Shown here piece by piece: positions 24,594 through 31,847 of a DNA stretch of 47,309 bases. Numbering within the stretch: the stretch's first letter is position 1; every line of letters begins with the position of its first letter. The position numbers were made by a program, and so were the translations under genes. The stretch is from a virus: positions 1-47,309 of IMG/VR virus record IMGVR_UViG_3300024264_000056. The stretch is one strand, 5' to 3'. The notes under the pieces are model-generated. The model saw nothing but the letters and a program-made list of their open reading frames with translations. It ran no database searches and was not told the DNA's origin.

Positions 24594-26891
24594 TTAACTC
24601 TCATCTTCCTCAAATAGGCTTTCTGATTCCATTGGGGCTTCTGAGTTCATCAACTGTTGTTGTTGGTCTCCGAGTCTAGCTTTAAATAAACTAGACGCCA
24701 TATCAGCTCTATTAGACACCTTATCTAATTTTGAACTAAATTTTTCTACTTCTAATCTCTTCTTCGCATGAATCTCTTCACGTGAAGCAGTTTGAAGGTC
24801 TCCCTTCACTTTCTTTAATTCTGCTTGCATTGCTTGCATTTGTTGCATCATTTTTTGCATTTCTCCGTTTCTGGCCATTACACCATCTACGTCTACAAGC
24901 TCTGATTTCTTTAATACTTCTGTTTGGTCTATTAATCCCATCTTAAACATTTCCATGTAAGTATTTAATAGTGCCATTCTATTTGTTGGAAGGGTAGAAC
25001 CTGATACTACTTGTATATCATACTTTCCTACACCTATGTCATGAAATTTAATTACTTGACCATTTTCCATTTCTTTATAGAAATTAAAACGTTGTTCTTT
25101 TTCATCGCCATTTGGTTGTGTAAGTCTAATAACTTTATCTTCTGTATAAAGTTGTTGTATTAATCCCACTGAAACTCTTCCTACTTGATTTAACATATCT
25201 TCTATATCATCTCTACGTGATTTAATTCTTCGTTGTCCAAATTCATCTACAACTATTGTACCTCTATAAGTAGATGGAGCACCTTTACCCCCGCCTTGCA
25301 TCAACTCATAAATTCCAAAACCGTACTCTAAATCAGATTTTGCATCTGCTTCATTTTTGTATAATTCATTGGGAAGAGGCACTGGACCTGCTACTATCGG
25401 TGCACCTAGCTCTGCGTCAAATTCAATAACGCTGGTTCCTGCTCTTCCCCACTCCTCTTCTACCTGTCTTTTATCAACAGAACCTCTTGGGATAAGGAGC
25501 TTAACATTTGTACTTGTACTTGCATGAGCAATAATTAATGAACGAATTTTATTAATATACTCTTGCAATGGTCTATAAATTCTTACATCCGACTCAGGAA
25601 ATGGTGTACGTAAATGTACATTCATTATCGGAACTATAGGATAATCTTCTATCGGTAATACTCTTTGATACAACAAAGAATCACCCACACTAGCAATCAT
25701 GTGTATCCTAGGAACATCTACAACGTTGCAAGATATTTCTCCTATACCTTTTAATTCTTCTGCTCTAATAGGAATTAAACTTGTTGTACTACCAGGAATA
25801 GCATCAGGTGTTTCCATCCCAGGAACTCTAATAGGGTCTCCTTGTTGCATTTGTCCAGTTTGTTGGTCCATCACTGGTTCAGGTAATTTAAAGTGAAATA
25901 TCGGTCCACTTTCTTCTACTGTTTTCATTAATTCTTCTACAGCTTCTGTTTCCCAAACTATAGACTCTTCTCCTGTAATTTTTCTAACCTTAACATATAA
26001 CACAGCTTCATATTCTAAAAACTCTTCTTTTGTAAATAAATACTCTCTATCACTAAAAGGTTCAAACACGTTATAATACTGTTCTATAACTCTAGTGTAT
26101 CTTTCTAAGTATCTTCTAACAGTATGTGCTCTATCCTCTACATCCCCAGGAAATACTTGGTCAGTAGTTTTAGATAAGTTTGTAATAGGGTAATCATCTG
26201 ATGCTTCAGGCTCTTCTGCAGAATTTTCTATTATATCGCTAAATTCTGGATACATTTGTTTTGCTGCTTCATCAGTCATATAACTAGCATAAATAATATT
26301 TGCTGCATCTCTACAAAACTTATCTTTAGAGTTAGGGTCTATATATAAGTCTAATGGATTAATTGCTTTTATTTTTACTTCGCCTTTACCCATATCAGCG
26401 TCTGGGTCTTGATAAGTCATCAATGCACCCATACCACCTACATAATAGTCGTCAATAGTTTGTTTTAACTCTAAGTCTCCTTGTGATATATTCCATATGT
26501 ATTGAAATAAATCAGAAAATACTTTAGCTACTTCTCTATCACTATCTTCTCTACCTGTTGCTCTAAATTGTGGAGAGTTATAAGTTAATAAAGCTTTTGC
26601 TGTTTCTACAATAGGGTGGATACGATTTACAACTATAGGAGCTTGACCTCGTTGTTCGAGCATTTCTTGTTGCTCTTTAGTCCATTGAGCTCCTGCTCTA
26701 AATTCTATAGACTCTTGAAATTTTTGCGCCCAGGGTTCTCTAGAAGAATTGTATTGCATCCAAAGTTCTTTAGTTAGTTGAACTTCTTCGTTTATTTCCC
26801 TATCATCAAAATTACTAGTTTCGTAATTATATACTAGTTTATTTTGAGTCTCTGGTTTGCGACTTTTTGCTTTCTTTTTTTGTATGTCCAT
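24594..26891 (-). CDS. Portal protein (P22-like)
   Basis: 765 residues. The N-terminal part (W-A-Q-K-F-Q-E-S-I-E-F, then Q-W-T-K-E-Q, then P-I-V-V-N-R-I-H-P-I-V-E-T) is typical of large P22-type portals, followed by the N-P-L-D-L-Y-I-D-P-N block. A helical, Met/Gln-rich C-terminal ~110 residues could form the barrel. It forms the dodecameric DNA channel at the capsid vertex and docks the terminase. It lies between the terminase and scaffold genes, and its start overlaps a 53-residue gene. Confidence 0.88.
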   Translation of the reverse strand: MDIQKKKAKSRKPETQNKLVYNYETSNFDDREINEEVQLTKELWMQYNSSREPWAQKFQESIEFRAGAQWTKEQQEMLEQRGQAPIVVNRIHPIVETAKALLTYNSPQFRATGREDSDREVAKVFSDLFQYIWNISQGDLELKQTIDDYYVGGMGALMTYQDPDADMGKGEVKIKAINPLDLYIDPNSKDKFCRDAANIIYASYMTDEAAKQMYPEFSDIIENSAEEPEASDDYPITNLSKTTDQVFPGDVEDRAHTVRRYLERYTRVIEQYYNVFEPFSDREYLFTKEEFLEYEAVLYVKVRKITGEESIVWETEAVEELMKTVEESGPIFHFKLPEPVMDQQTGQMQQGDPIRVPGMETPDAIPGSTTSLIPIRAEELKGIGEISCNVVDVPRIHMIASVGDSLLYQRVLPIEDYPIVPIMNVHLRTPFPESDVRIYRPLQEYINKIRSLIIAHASTSTNVKLLIPRGSVDKRQVEEEWGRAGTSVIEFDAELGAPIVAGPVPLPNELYKNEADAKSDLEYGFGIYELMQGGGKGAPSTYRGTIVVDEFGQRRIKSRRDDIEDMLNQVGRVSVGLIQQLYTEDKVIRLTQPNGDEKEQRFNFYKEMENGQVIKFHDIGVGKYDIQVVSGSTLPTNRMALLNTYMEMFKMGLIDQTEVLKKSELVDVDGVMARNGEMQKMMQQMQAMQAELKKVKGDLQTASREEIHAKKRLEVEKFSSKLDKVSNRADMASSLFKARLGDQQQQLMNSEAPMESESLFEEDES

Positions 26892-27000
26892 GCTCTATCA
26901 TTATGTAATTTTTTGGTATCTCTATATTTTTTATATTATCTATTCTATTTACAAAGTCGTCAAAACTCATAAGATATTTAGCATTTATTTTTTTTGACAT
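26839..27000 (-). CDS. Small protein overlapping the portal start
   Basis: 53 residues (M-S-K-K-I-N-A-K-Y-L-M-S-F-D-D-F), Lys/Ile/Asn rich. It runs 53 bases into the portal gene in another frame. It otherwise fills the terminase-portal gap. No strong ribosome-binding site is seen. The function is unknown. Confidence 0.5.
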   Translation of the reverse strand: MSKKINAKYLMSFDDFVNRIDNIKNIEIPKNYIMIEHGHTKKESKKSQTRDSK

Positions 27001-27048
27001 TATCAACTAGAAAATTAAAATAAAAAATATGTAATTGTCAAGGATTAT

Positions 27049-28536
27049 TTATAATAGTCTCCAGTCAACTCTTTTACGCAAATAATTAAACTGTTCTTGT
27101 TCAGTTTTTTCTTCTGCATCGTGACTGGGTTTATAAGCATTTTTATTGGCATAGAAGAATCCATCTAGCAAGTCATCGTGTTTACCACGGGGGTAAAGAA
27201 GTAATTCGTTTTCAAATGCTTCCATTGTTTTTTTCATATAGACTTTTTTATTAGCAAACAAAGGCTGTAAACTTTCTAAACGATAAGACTTGCTAGTTCT
27301 AGGATTTTCTTTTACTTCGAGTCCTGGAATAAACAATCCAAGCTCTTCAGATTTTTCTTTGATGTATTGACGTAGCATTTCTTGGTATCCTACTGATTCA
27401 ATTCTTGTTTTTGCACTATCGTACATTTTAAAATTATCAATAATAGCATCTGCTAATGCTAGAGGTGTTGCTCTTTTTCTGTAATATGGTAAACAAAATC
27501 TGTTATTATCTTTATCAACTGCAATATTAAATATTACACTATAGTCTGCTGTTTTTCTTGTACTACTCGCAGGGTCGACACCAGTGAACACGTTCACAGG
27601 TCGTCTCTCGTTTACTTCCTCCCCATTAAGGGTCGTCAGAACGAGGGTCGACAACCCTGCTTGGTCTGTTTCGATGTAACCATCATAGTACTGAAAATCT
27701 TCAGGTCTAAAAAGATTGTCTTCATCGCCTACTATTTGACACAGATACTCTCTATAAAATACAGACAACCTATTAATACTTTCTAATTCTTCTTTCTTTT
27801 CTTTTAATTTTTCTATAGGCCATACAGGTTCCCATAAAGGTATTCCTTTTTCCATGTCAGGTCTAAATTCTAAATTAGTCCACCCCTTCATACCTTTTAA
27901 TGTTTCAACTAAGCAGCGTTCATGTTGTGGAGTACCAATAACAGCAATCCTCCCTTTCATAGGGTCTAAGGAAGGTACGCCTGATTGTAACAACCAACGT
28001 AAGTTAAACTCCATTGCTTCGGATGTTTTTGTATTTACTTCGTCTTCGGGGTCATCAAGCACTAAAAGAGTAGGTCGTTGATTTCCATGTTTGATACCAC
28101 GTATCTGTTGTCCTGTACCTTTACATATAATAATGCTGCCATCTTTTAATTCTATTTCATTGTTAGACCATTTACGTGCAGACTGCATTCCCCAGTATCC
28201 AAAAAAATATCTAAACTCTTGCGAGTAGTTTAATACATCTTTAATAGTACCAAGTAACTTTGTTGCGTGTGATTGCGTTCTAGATACAAGGACAACAACT
28301 TTAACACCTTCGTCAAACATTAAATGAAATAAAGGATATACACCAGCAACTACCGAACTCTTAGCATGACCACGTGGAGCTATGATGTTTACTTGTTTTT
28401 TATCAGGTTGATGTAATACTTTTGTAATGTCATAGTGAAACTTAGGAGAATCCTGACTAAACATATTTGGCATTATCATTCTTCCAAATAATAACATATC
28501 CGTTTGCATCTTTTTGATAATTGTCTTCTTATCCAT
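27049..28536 (-). CDS. terL: Terminase large subunit
   Basis: 495 residues. ATPase: A-P-R-G-H-A-K59-S60 is the Walker A variant, and L-L-V-L-D161-D162-P-E164 is the Walker B with catalytic Glu. Nuclease: G-V-D321-P, E380, and K-H-D454-D455-L-L-D match the RNase H-like metal-binding set. It packages DNA into the prohead through the portal and cuts it. The circular closure with terminal repeat would fit headful cutting, though that is inference. Confidence 0.95.
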   Translation of the reverse strand: MDKKTIIKKMQTDMLLFGRMIMPNMFSQDSPKFHYDITKVLHQPDKKQVNIIAPRGHAKSSVVAGVYPLFHLMFDEGVKVVVLVSRTQSHATKLLGTIKDVLNYSQEFRYFFGYWGMQSARKWSNNEIELKDGSIIICKGTGQQIRGIKHGNQRPTLLVLDDPEDEVNTKTSEAMEFNLRWLLQSGVPSLDPMKGRIAVIGTPQHERCLVETLKGMKGWTNLEFRPDMEKGIPLWEPVWPIEKLKEKKEELESINRLSVFYREYLCQIVGDEDNLFRPEDFQYYDGYIETDQAGLSTLVLTTLNGEEVNERRPVNVFTGVDPASSTRKTADYSVIFNIAVDKDNNRFCLPYYRKRATPLALADAIIDNFKMYDSAKTRIESVGYQEMLRQYIKEKSEELGLFIPGLEVKENPRTSKSYRLESLQPLFANKKVYMKKTMEAFENELLLYPRGKHDDLLDGFFYANKNAYKPSHDAEEKTEQEQFNYLRKRVDWRLL

Positions 28537-28645
28537 TTTCTTTAAACTCTACTTGGATTCCAAAATCTTTTGCTACATCTACAAGTGTAGCTAAAAAAAT
28601 GTTAAGATTTTTTTTCTTTCCCGATATTGTTAGTTTGACCTTCAT
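28529..28645 (-). CDS. Very small protein between the terminase genes
   Basis: 38 residues (M-K-V-K-L-T-I-S-G-K-K-K). It overlaps the 3' end of the upstream gene by 44 bases and the terminase start by 8. It is the only open frame filling this gap and would couple translation of terminase to the upstream gene. The function is unknown. Confidence 0.45.
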   Translation of the reverse strand: MKVKLTISGKKKNLNIFLATLVDVAKDFGIQVEFKENG

Positions 28646-29408
28646 CTGGTAATTCCTGTGTTTTAGTTGCTGTTAATTTTTTAGTTTGTTTATCAAAGTT
28701 TGCAGATATTTGATGAGATAAATCCATTTCAATCGTATCCGTCTGTGTTTTCATCTTAGGTTTCATATCTAAGTAATCTGACAACTCTTTAGCTGCTTTT
28801 ATCATATTACCTGGGTCTTCATTTACTTTTGCTACCCCAATAGCATCTTTAATGGTATCTAGTACGTAACCTTCATCAATTCCACGTTCAGTTAGCACAT
28901 CTTTCATTTTATCCTTAATCATTTGCTTCATTCCTTTAGTTTTCAATAATCTTTTTACCGTTATATCGGGCCTTTCTTGGTCTGGCCTGTACATTTGCCC
29001 TAATTTAACAAAATCTGGCTTCTTACCCGTCATTATGTACGCTACGTAAGCATCTAGCACATTCTTTGACCTAGTTTTTTGTAGTTCTAAGTCCATATGG
29101 CTCTTTGTAGACGTTCCATGGAAGCTTTTATTCTCCCAATGTGGCATAAATAATAGTTTACTTGTCTTTGTAACCCATTGTTTACCATAACAGTAAGTCA
29201 TTTCTACACCAGTAGCATATGTATTTACAGCTAAGCACTCTGCAATCCATCCGTCATCAGATAATCCCCACTCGCCTACCTTGCATTTGTTCCAATGCTT
29301 TACTGTGGGTGTTTCATGCTCCATTGCATCCCAACCTTCTTCAGTAAATACTTCGTATTCTCGTTCTACAAAGTTATTTATCTTCAGTTTTCTCGGTATC
29401 TTTATCAT
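28602..29408 (-). CDS. Probable terminase small subunit or DNA-packaging regulator
   Basis: 268 residues, immediately upstream of the large subunit. The N-terminal ~100 residues are Trp-rich beta-like (W-I-A-E-C-L-A-V-N, Y-C-Y-G-K-Q-W-V-T). The middle (P-D-I-T-V-K-R-L-L-K-T-K-G-M-K-Q-M and G-Y-V-L-D-T-I-K-D-A-I) is helical, like the DNA-binding and oligomer parts of small terminases. The C-terminus is hydrophilic. The role is position plus pattern. Confidence 0.7.
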   Translation of the reverse strand: MIKIPRKLKINNFVEREYEVFTEEGWDAMEHETPTVKHWNKCKVGEWGLSDDGWIAECLAVNTYATGVEMTYCYGKQWVTKTSKLLFMPHWENKSFHGTSTKSHMDLELQKTRSKNVLDAYVAYIMTGKKPDFVKLGQMYRPDQERPDITVKRLLKTKGMKQMIKDKMKDVLTERGIDEGYVLDTIKDAIGVAKVNEDPGNMIKAAKELSDYLDMKPKMKTQTDTIEMDLSHQISANFDKQTKKLTATKTQELPDEGQTNNIGKEKKS

Positions 29409-29592
29409 CTAACTCTAATTTTTCTTTTAAATAAGCTGCAAACTCTTCTTTGTTCTCCATATAGTCCATATACTCATTTAAGAGTCTATCTACATTAATC
29501 ACCATTTGCGTTACTTGTTCTAATCTCATAGCTAACTGGGTCATTACTCCAGTCATCTCTTTATTCGTTAACTTCTCTTTAGCTTTTTTCAT
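29374..29592 (-). CDS. Small helical protein at the head of the late unit
   Basis: 72 residues, helical, with V-M-T-Q-L-A-M-R-L-E-Q-V and a very acidic/basic tail. It overlaps the next gene by 35 bases. It could be a small packaging factor or regulator. No family is recognised. Confidence 0.65.
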   Translation of the reverse strand: MKKAKEKLTNKEMTGVMTQLAMRLEQVTQMVINVDRLLNEYMDYMENKEEFAAYLKEKLELDDKDTEKTEDK

Positions 29593-29747
29593 TGCTGCCC
29601 TCTTACTTAGTATATAAGCTTAGACTTATACACTTACTTTATTAATCTATATATATAAGACTTAATCTCTTTAAGATTAAGTCTGTAAGTCTTTGTATAC
29701 TAAGACTACATTATGAAGACTAAGTATATACTAAACAAATCCCTACA
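29593..29747. promoter_or_regulatory. Leader with an 11-bp hairpin and CTTAGT/ACTAAG repeats
   Basis: AGACTTAATCT (29658-29668) pairs perfectly with AGATTAAGTCT (29674-29684) around a 5-base loop. ACTTAGTATATA (29605) and GACTAAGTATATA (29718) form a further inverted pair around it. There is no gene here. It may be a terminator for the 63-residue gene, an operator array, or part of the origin. Confidence 0.55.
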
Positions 29748-29939
29748 TTAGTTTTTATCAACTGTAGCTATATCTAACTCCATTTCGTCCATAACTGTAT
29801 AAACTTCAACTTGTGCCATAATAAAGTCATACATGTGTGTAGACTTATCAGGGTCTGAATCTGGCGGGATAACTGCTTTTATCCACTTGCCGTTATTTTT
29901 GTCATAAATTTCGATTACTTTTTGTTTTTTTGAAGTCAT
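29748..29939 (-). CDS. Small protein, first leftward gene
   Basis: 63 residues from ATG at 29939 (M-T-S-K-K-Q-K-V-I-E-I-Y). The longer frame upstream to 30065 is hydrophobic and unlikely; the downstream ATG gives a soluble, acidic protein. A Shine-Dalgarno sequence is not evident. It could be an early leftward regulator. The function is unknown. Confidence 0.55.
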   Translation of the reverse strand: MTSKKQKVIEIYDKNNGKWIKAVIPPDSDPDKSTHMYDFIMAQVEVYTVMDEMELDIATVDKN

Positions 29940-30269
29940 TACATAATTTAATAAAAAATTTATGTATAACCCTAATAAAATTTCAGAAAAAAAAATTGCC
30001 GTAGATTGCGTGCATGAGGTATATATACAACCTACTCCCCCCAATATTGTGTTGAGATTGTTCAATTTGGTTGAAAGTCTTCATTCGTTGACACCCTGGG
30101 GGGTGTCTCCTCTCTCATCCTATAAGGTCTCGGTGTTCGCAGGCTCACACATTATTATCTAAGGACTATAAGGACTAAGTAACTAGGGATTAAGGGACTA
30201 AGGACTAAGTGCATAGTGACTTTACTTTATGGTTTTTATTATATTAATTATACAACCAAGGAGTTTACA
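29940..30269. promoter_or_regulatory. Divergent intergenic control region, possible origin
   Basis: No gene in 330 bases. It holds an A run (29988-29996), a hairpin GACACCC-TGGG-GGGTGTC (30090-30107), two exact AAGGACTAAGT repeats (30170-30180, 30200-30210) with partial copies (30161, 30193), and the first copy of the early promoter-like element (30218-30240). The two transcription units diverge here, which is also where phage origins often lie. Confidence 0.6.
30218..30240 (+). promoter_or_regulatory. Early promoter-like element, copy 1
   Basis: GACTTTACTTTATGGTTTTT followed by ATT. It shares 20 of 23 positions with the copies at 30546 and 31070. It ends 30 bases before the ATG of the first rightward gene. 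Confidence 0.65.
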
Positions 30270-30491
30270 ATGGATAGAAAAGTGAAATATGAAACCGAGT
30301 TAATGATTAGTGAGATGATAATATATTGTCTTGAGTATATTAAGGAAGAAGAATATGCAAGACAATGTGAGATTGATGTAATGCAGAGTGATTTCTATGC
30401 AGATGGTTGGTGTTGTAGTAAGTGTATGGATGATGAGATAGCATTAATGCAAGACACACCATATATGTCCATTGAACCAGCATTAGCATAG
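30270..30491 (+). CDS. Small acidic early protein with a Cys cluster
   Basis: 73 residues. Start at 30270, chosen because AAGGAG lies at 30258-30263 with 6 bases between; an earlier ATG at 30216 lies within the promoter-like element. The C-terminal half has W-C-C-S-K-C, which could bind a metal, with another Cys at ~C28 and C37. It is the first gene of the rightward unit, so a host-takeover role is possible but not shown. Confidence 0.7.
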   Translation: MDRKVKYETELMISEMIIYCLEYIKEEEYARQCEIDVMQSDFYADGWCCSKCMDDEIALMQDTPYMSIEPALA

Positions 30492-30498
30492 ATATATA

Positions 30499-30533
30499 AT
30501 CCCTACTTATTACCTAGTGTAGTAGGTAGGGAT
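30499..30533 (+). terminator. Hairpin after the first early gene
   Basis: ATCCCTAC (30499-30506) pairs with GTAGGGAT (30526-30533). Inside, ACCTA can alternatively pair with TAGGT. There is no T run. It lies 8 bases after the stop and 13 before the next promoter-like element, so it probably ends or stabilises this transcript. Confidence 0.5.
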
Positions 30534-30545
30534 AAACCCTATAAA

Positions 30546-30568
30546 GACTTTTCTTTACGGTTTTTATT
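30546..30568 (+). promoter_or_regulatory. Early promoter-like element, copy 2
   Basis: GACTTTTCTTTACGGTTTTT followed by ATT. It ends 37 bases before the ATG of the 104-residue gene. It matches copy 3 at all but one of 23 positions. Confidence 0.7.
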
Positions 30569-30605
30569 TATTAATTTAATCAACTACTCTTGAAAGGAGT
30601 AACCT

Positions 30606-30920
30606 ATGAAATTATCAATTCCTGAAAATCTATATGCATACACCAAAGATGAATCAAAAATCATTGAAGGTGGAATACTATATGCGAACCATCTACTAAA
30701 GATGGATGAACACAGATTTGCAGACTACTACGACATAAACATTATTAACTATATAGACGATAATCAATTTCATTATTTATTAGCTATAGGTAAAAGCGAT
30801 AATGATATTATAGAATATGCCCGTAAATTAGCAAATCAACACATACAAGTATTGGTAAGTGAAAGCTATATACCACAACCTATAGACAATACCTTTATTG
30901 AATCTGATTTACCATTTTAA
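30606..30920 (+). CDS. Small early protein with an SSB-like C-terminal tip
   Basis: 104 residues with AAGGAG 6 bases before the ATG. The body is unrecognised: mixed alpha/beta with Y-A-N-H-L-L-K-M-D-E-H and Y-I-D-D-N-Q-F-H-Y-L-L. The last residues are E-S-D-L-P-F, like the acidic D-x-P-F tip that bacterial SSB uses to recruit partners. This may be a partner mimic or a small ssDNA-binding protein. It has its own promoter-like element and downstream RNA structure. Confidence 0.7.
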   Translation: MKLSIPENLYAYTKDESKIIEGGILYANHLLKMDEHRFADYYDINIINYIDDNQFHYLLAIGKSDNDIIEYARKLANQHIQVLVSESYIPQPIDNTFIESDLPF

Positions 30921-30931
30921 AGACTTTATTA

Positions 30932-31051
30932 ATTAAAAGTTACCTTCTACCAAAAAGAGAGCAATATTTAAAGCATTCAGTTTAAAGCCTGAGGTAGTGA
31001 CAATTCCATTATATTACACGACGGTGTTGAGATGAGTGGGTAACTTTTAAT
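30932..31051 (+). ncRNA. Structured RNA closed by a 13-bp perfect helix
   Basis: ATTAAAAGTTACC (30932-30944) pairs perfectly with GGTAACTTTTAAT (31039-31051). Inside, CTACC can pair with GGTAG, TTCAG with CTGAG, and ACAC with GTGT. It lies between an early gene and the next promoter-like element, has no open frame, and begins 12 bases after the stop. It may be a stable 3' end or a processed small RNA. I do not recognise a known RNA family. Confidence 0.6.
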
Positions 31052-31069
31052 ATAAGTCTAAGAGAAAAA

Positions 31070-31092
31070 GACTTTTCTTTACGGTTTTTGTT
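31070..31092 (+). promoter_or_regulatory. Early promoter-like element, copy 3
   Basis: GACTTTTCTTTACGGTTTTT followed by GTT. It ends 30 bases before the ATG of the 51-residue gene, the same distance as copy 1. Confidence 0.7.
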
Positions 31093-31121
31093 TATTATTA
31101 ATTAACTAAAGGAGTATCATT

Positions 31122-31277
31122 ATGAGTATCTATTCATTTACAATCAATAACAGCACTACACAAGTTAGAGCTTCTAACTTATATAATGCTTTGAATTTCA
31201 TTAAATCATTACCAGTATACAGACAAATGACTTTGTCTGAGCAAATGGAAGTAAAAGTTAATAGGGTGTCCTCTTGA
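31122..31277 (+). CDS. Very small early protein
   Basis: 51 residues (M-S-I-Y-S-F-T-I-N-N-S-T-T-Q), with AAAGGAG upstream. Its TGA lies in the loop of a hairpin (31259-31289), and a further frame continues directly in -1. It may be an independent small gene or the first half of a frameshifted one. Confidence 0.6.
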   Translation: MSIYSFTINNSTTQVRASNLYNALNFIKSLPVYRQMTLSEQMEVKVNRVSS

Positions 31278-31289
31278 GGTGCCCTATTA
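31259..31289 (+). terminator. 8-bp hairpin across the stop codon of the 51-residue gene
   Basis: TAATAGGG (31259-31266) pairs with CCCTATTA (31282-31289), with CCT and AGG also able to pair inside. There is no T run, so it is equally likely to be a translation control or frameshift-stimulating structure. Confidence 0.5.
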
Positions 31290-31414
31290 TCTACAAAGAA
31301 GACTTAGTTAACTATGTCCATAGTATCAATACATCAGTTCCTAAATACAAGATAAGAAAGAAAAAGATGGGACAATTAATACAAATATGGAAAAGTCAAC
31401 AACAAAAGTTTTAA
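31274..31414 (+). CDS. Very small basic protein, TTG start or -1 continuation
   Basis: 46 residues if TTG at 31274 is used. That TTG overlaps the upstream TGA as TTGA, and AGGG lies about 7 bases before it. Rich in Lys, Ile and Gln (K-Y-K-I-R-K-K-K-M-G). Alternatively it is the second half of the 51-residue gene read after a -1 shift. A terminator follows 14 bases later. Confidence 0.45.
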   Translation: MRCPIIYKEDLVNYVHSINTSVPKYKIRKKKMGQLIQIWKSQQQKF

Positions 31415-31427
31415 TAAAAACCCAAAG

Positions 31428-31475
31428 CCAAAGCAATAGGAATATAAAGATTTTTCTTATTGCTTTTGGTTTTTT
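31428..31475 (+). terminator. Rho-independent terminator
   Basis: CCAAAGCAATAGGAA (from 31428) pairs with TTCTTATTGCTTTTGG (31454-31469), with a bulge, followed by a run of six T (31470-31475). This is a standard intrinsic terminator on the plus strand. Confidence 0.75.
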
Positions 31476-31520
31476 GTTAAAAGCATTTAAACATAAAAAA
31501 TAACATAAAGGAAAAATAAA

Positions 31521-31847
31521 ATGATAAAAGTAACACACCCAAATAATAAAGAACAAGTCCTTGCATATGCAGATGTGCAAAAACAAGATGGAACTAAACT
31601 TGGATTAGATGACATCAAAACCAATAAATACACTTCATTAAAAGCATTTGTTCGAGGAACAAAAATAGAAAACTTTGAGGGACACGATGCCGAAGAAGGC
31701 ACACCTGAAAATGTAGCATATTTAGCATTCATCGAACAAGTATCAACTAAAATGACACAAATTGATTCTAAATTTCAATTTAAAACTCATTTTGGAAAAG
31801 ATACAACCAATCAAGGACTATTCTTTGCAATGGATGATTCCATATAA
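31521..31847 (+). CDS. Early protein of unknown function
   Basis: 108 residues with AAAGGA 8 bases before the ATG. Soluble and charged. Patterns include L-A-Y-A-D-V-Q-K-Q-D-G-T-K-L-G and F-K-T-H-F-G-K-D-T-T-N-Q-G. It stands alone between a terminator and a strong UUCG hairpin, so it forms its own transcript. No family is recognised. Confidence 0.75.
   Translation: MIKVTHPNNKEQVLAYADVQKQDGTKLGLDDIKTNKYTSLKAFVRGTKIENFEGHDAEEGTPENVAYLAFIEQVSTKMTQIDSKFQFKTHFGKDTTNQGLFFAMDDSI

Noticed and set aside
29940-30065. N-terminal extension of the 63-residue leftward gene
   Set aside because: The added 42 residues are hydrophobic and Cys-rich and cover noncoding, repeat-bearing DNA.
30216-30269. Earlier start for the first rightward gene
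   Set aside because: It lies in the promoter-like element and lacks a ribosome-binding site; AAGGAG stands before 30270.
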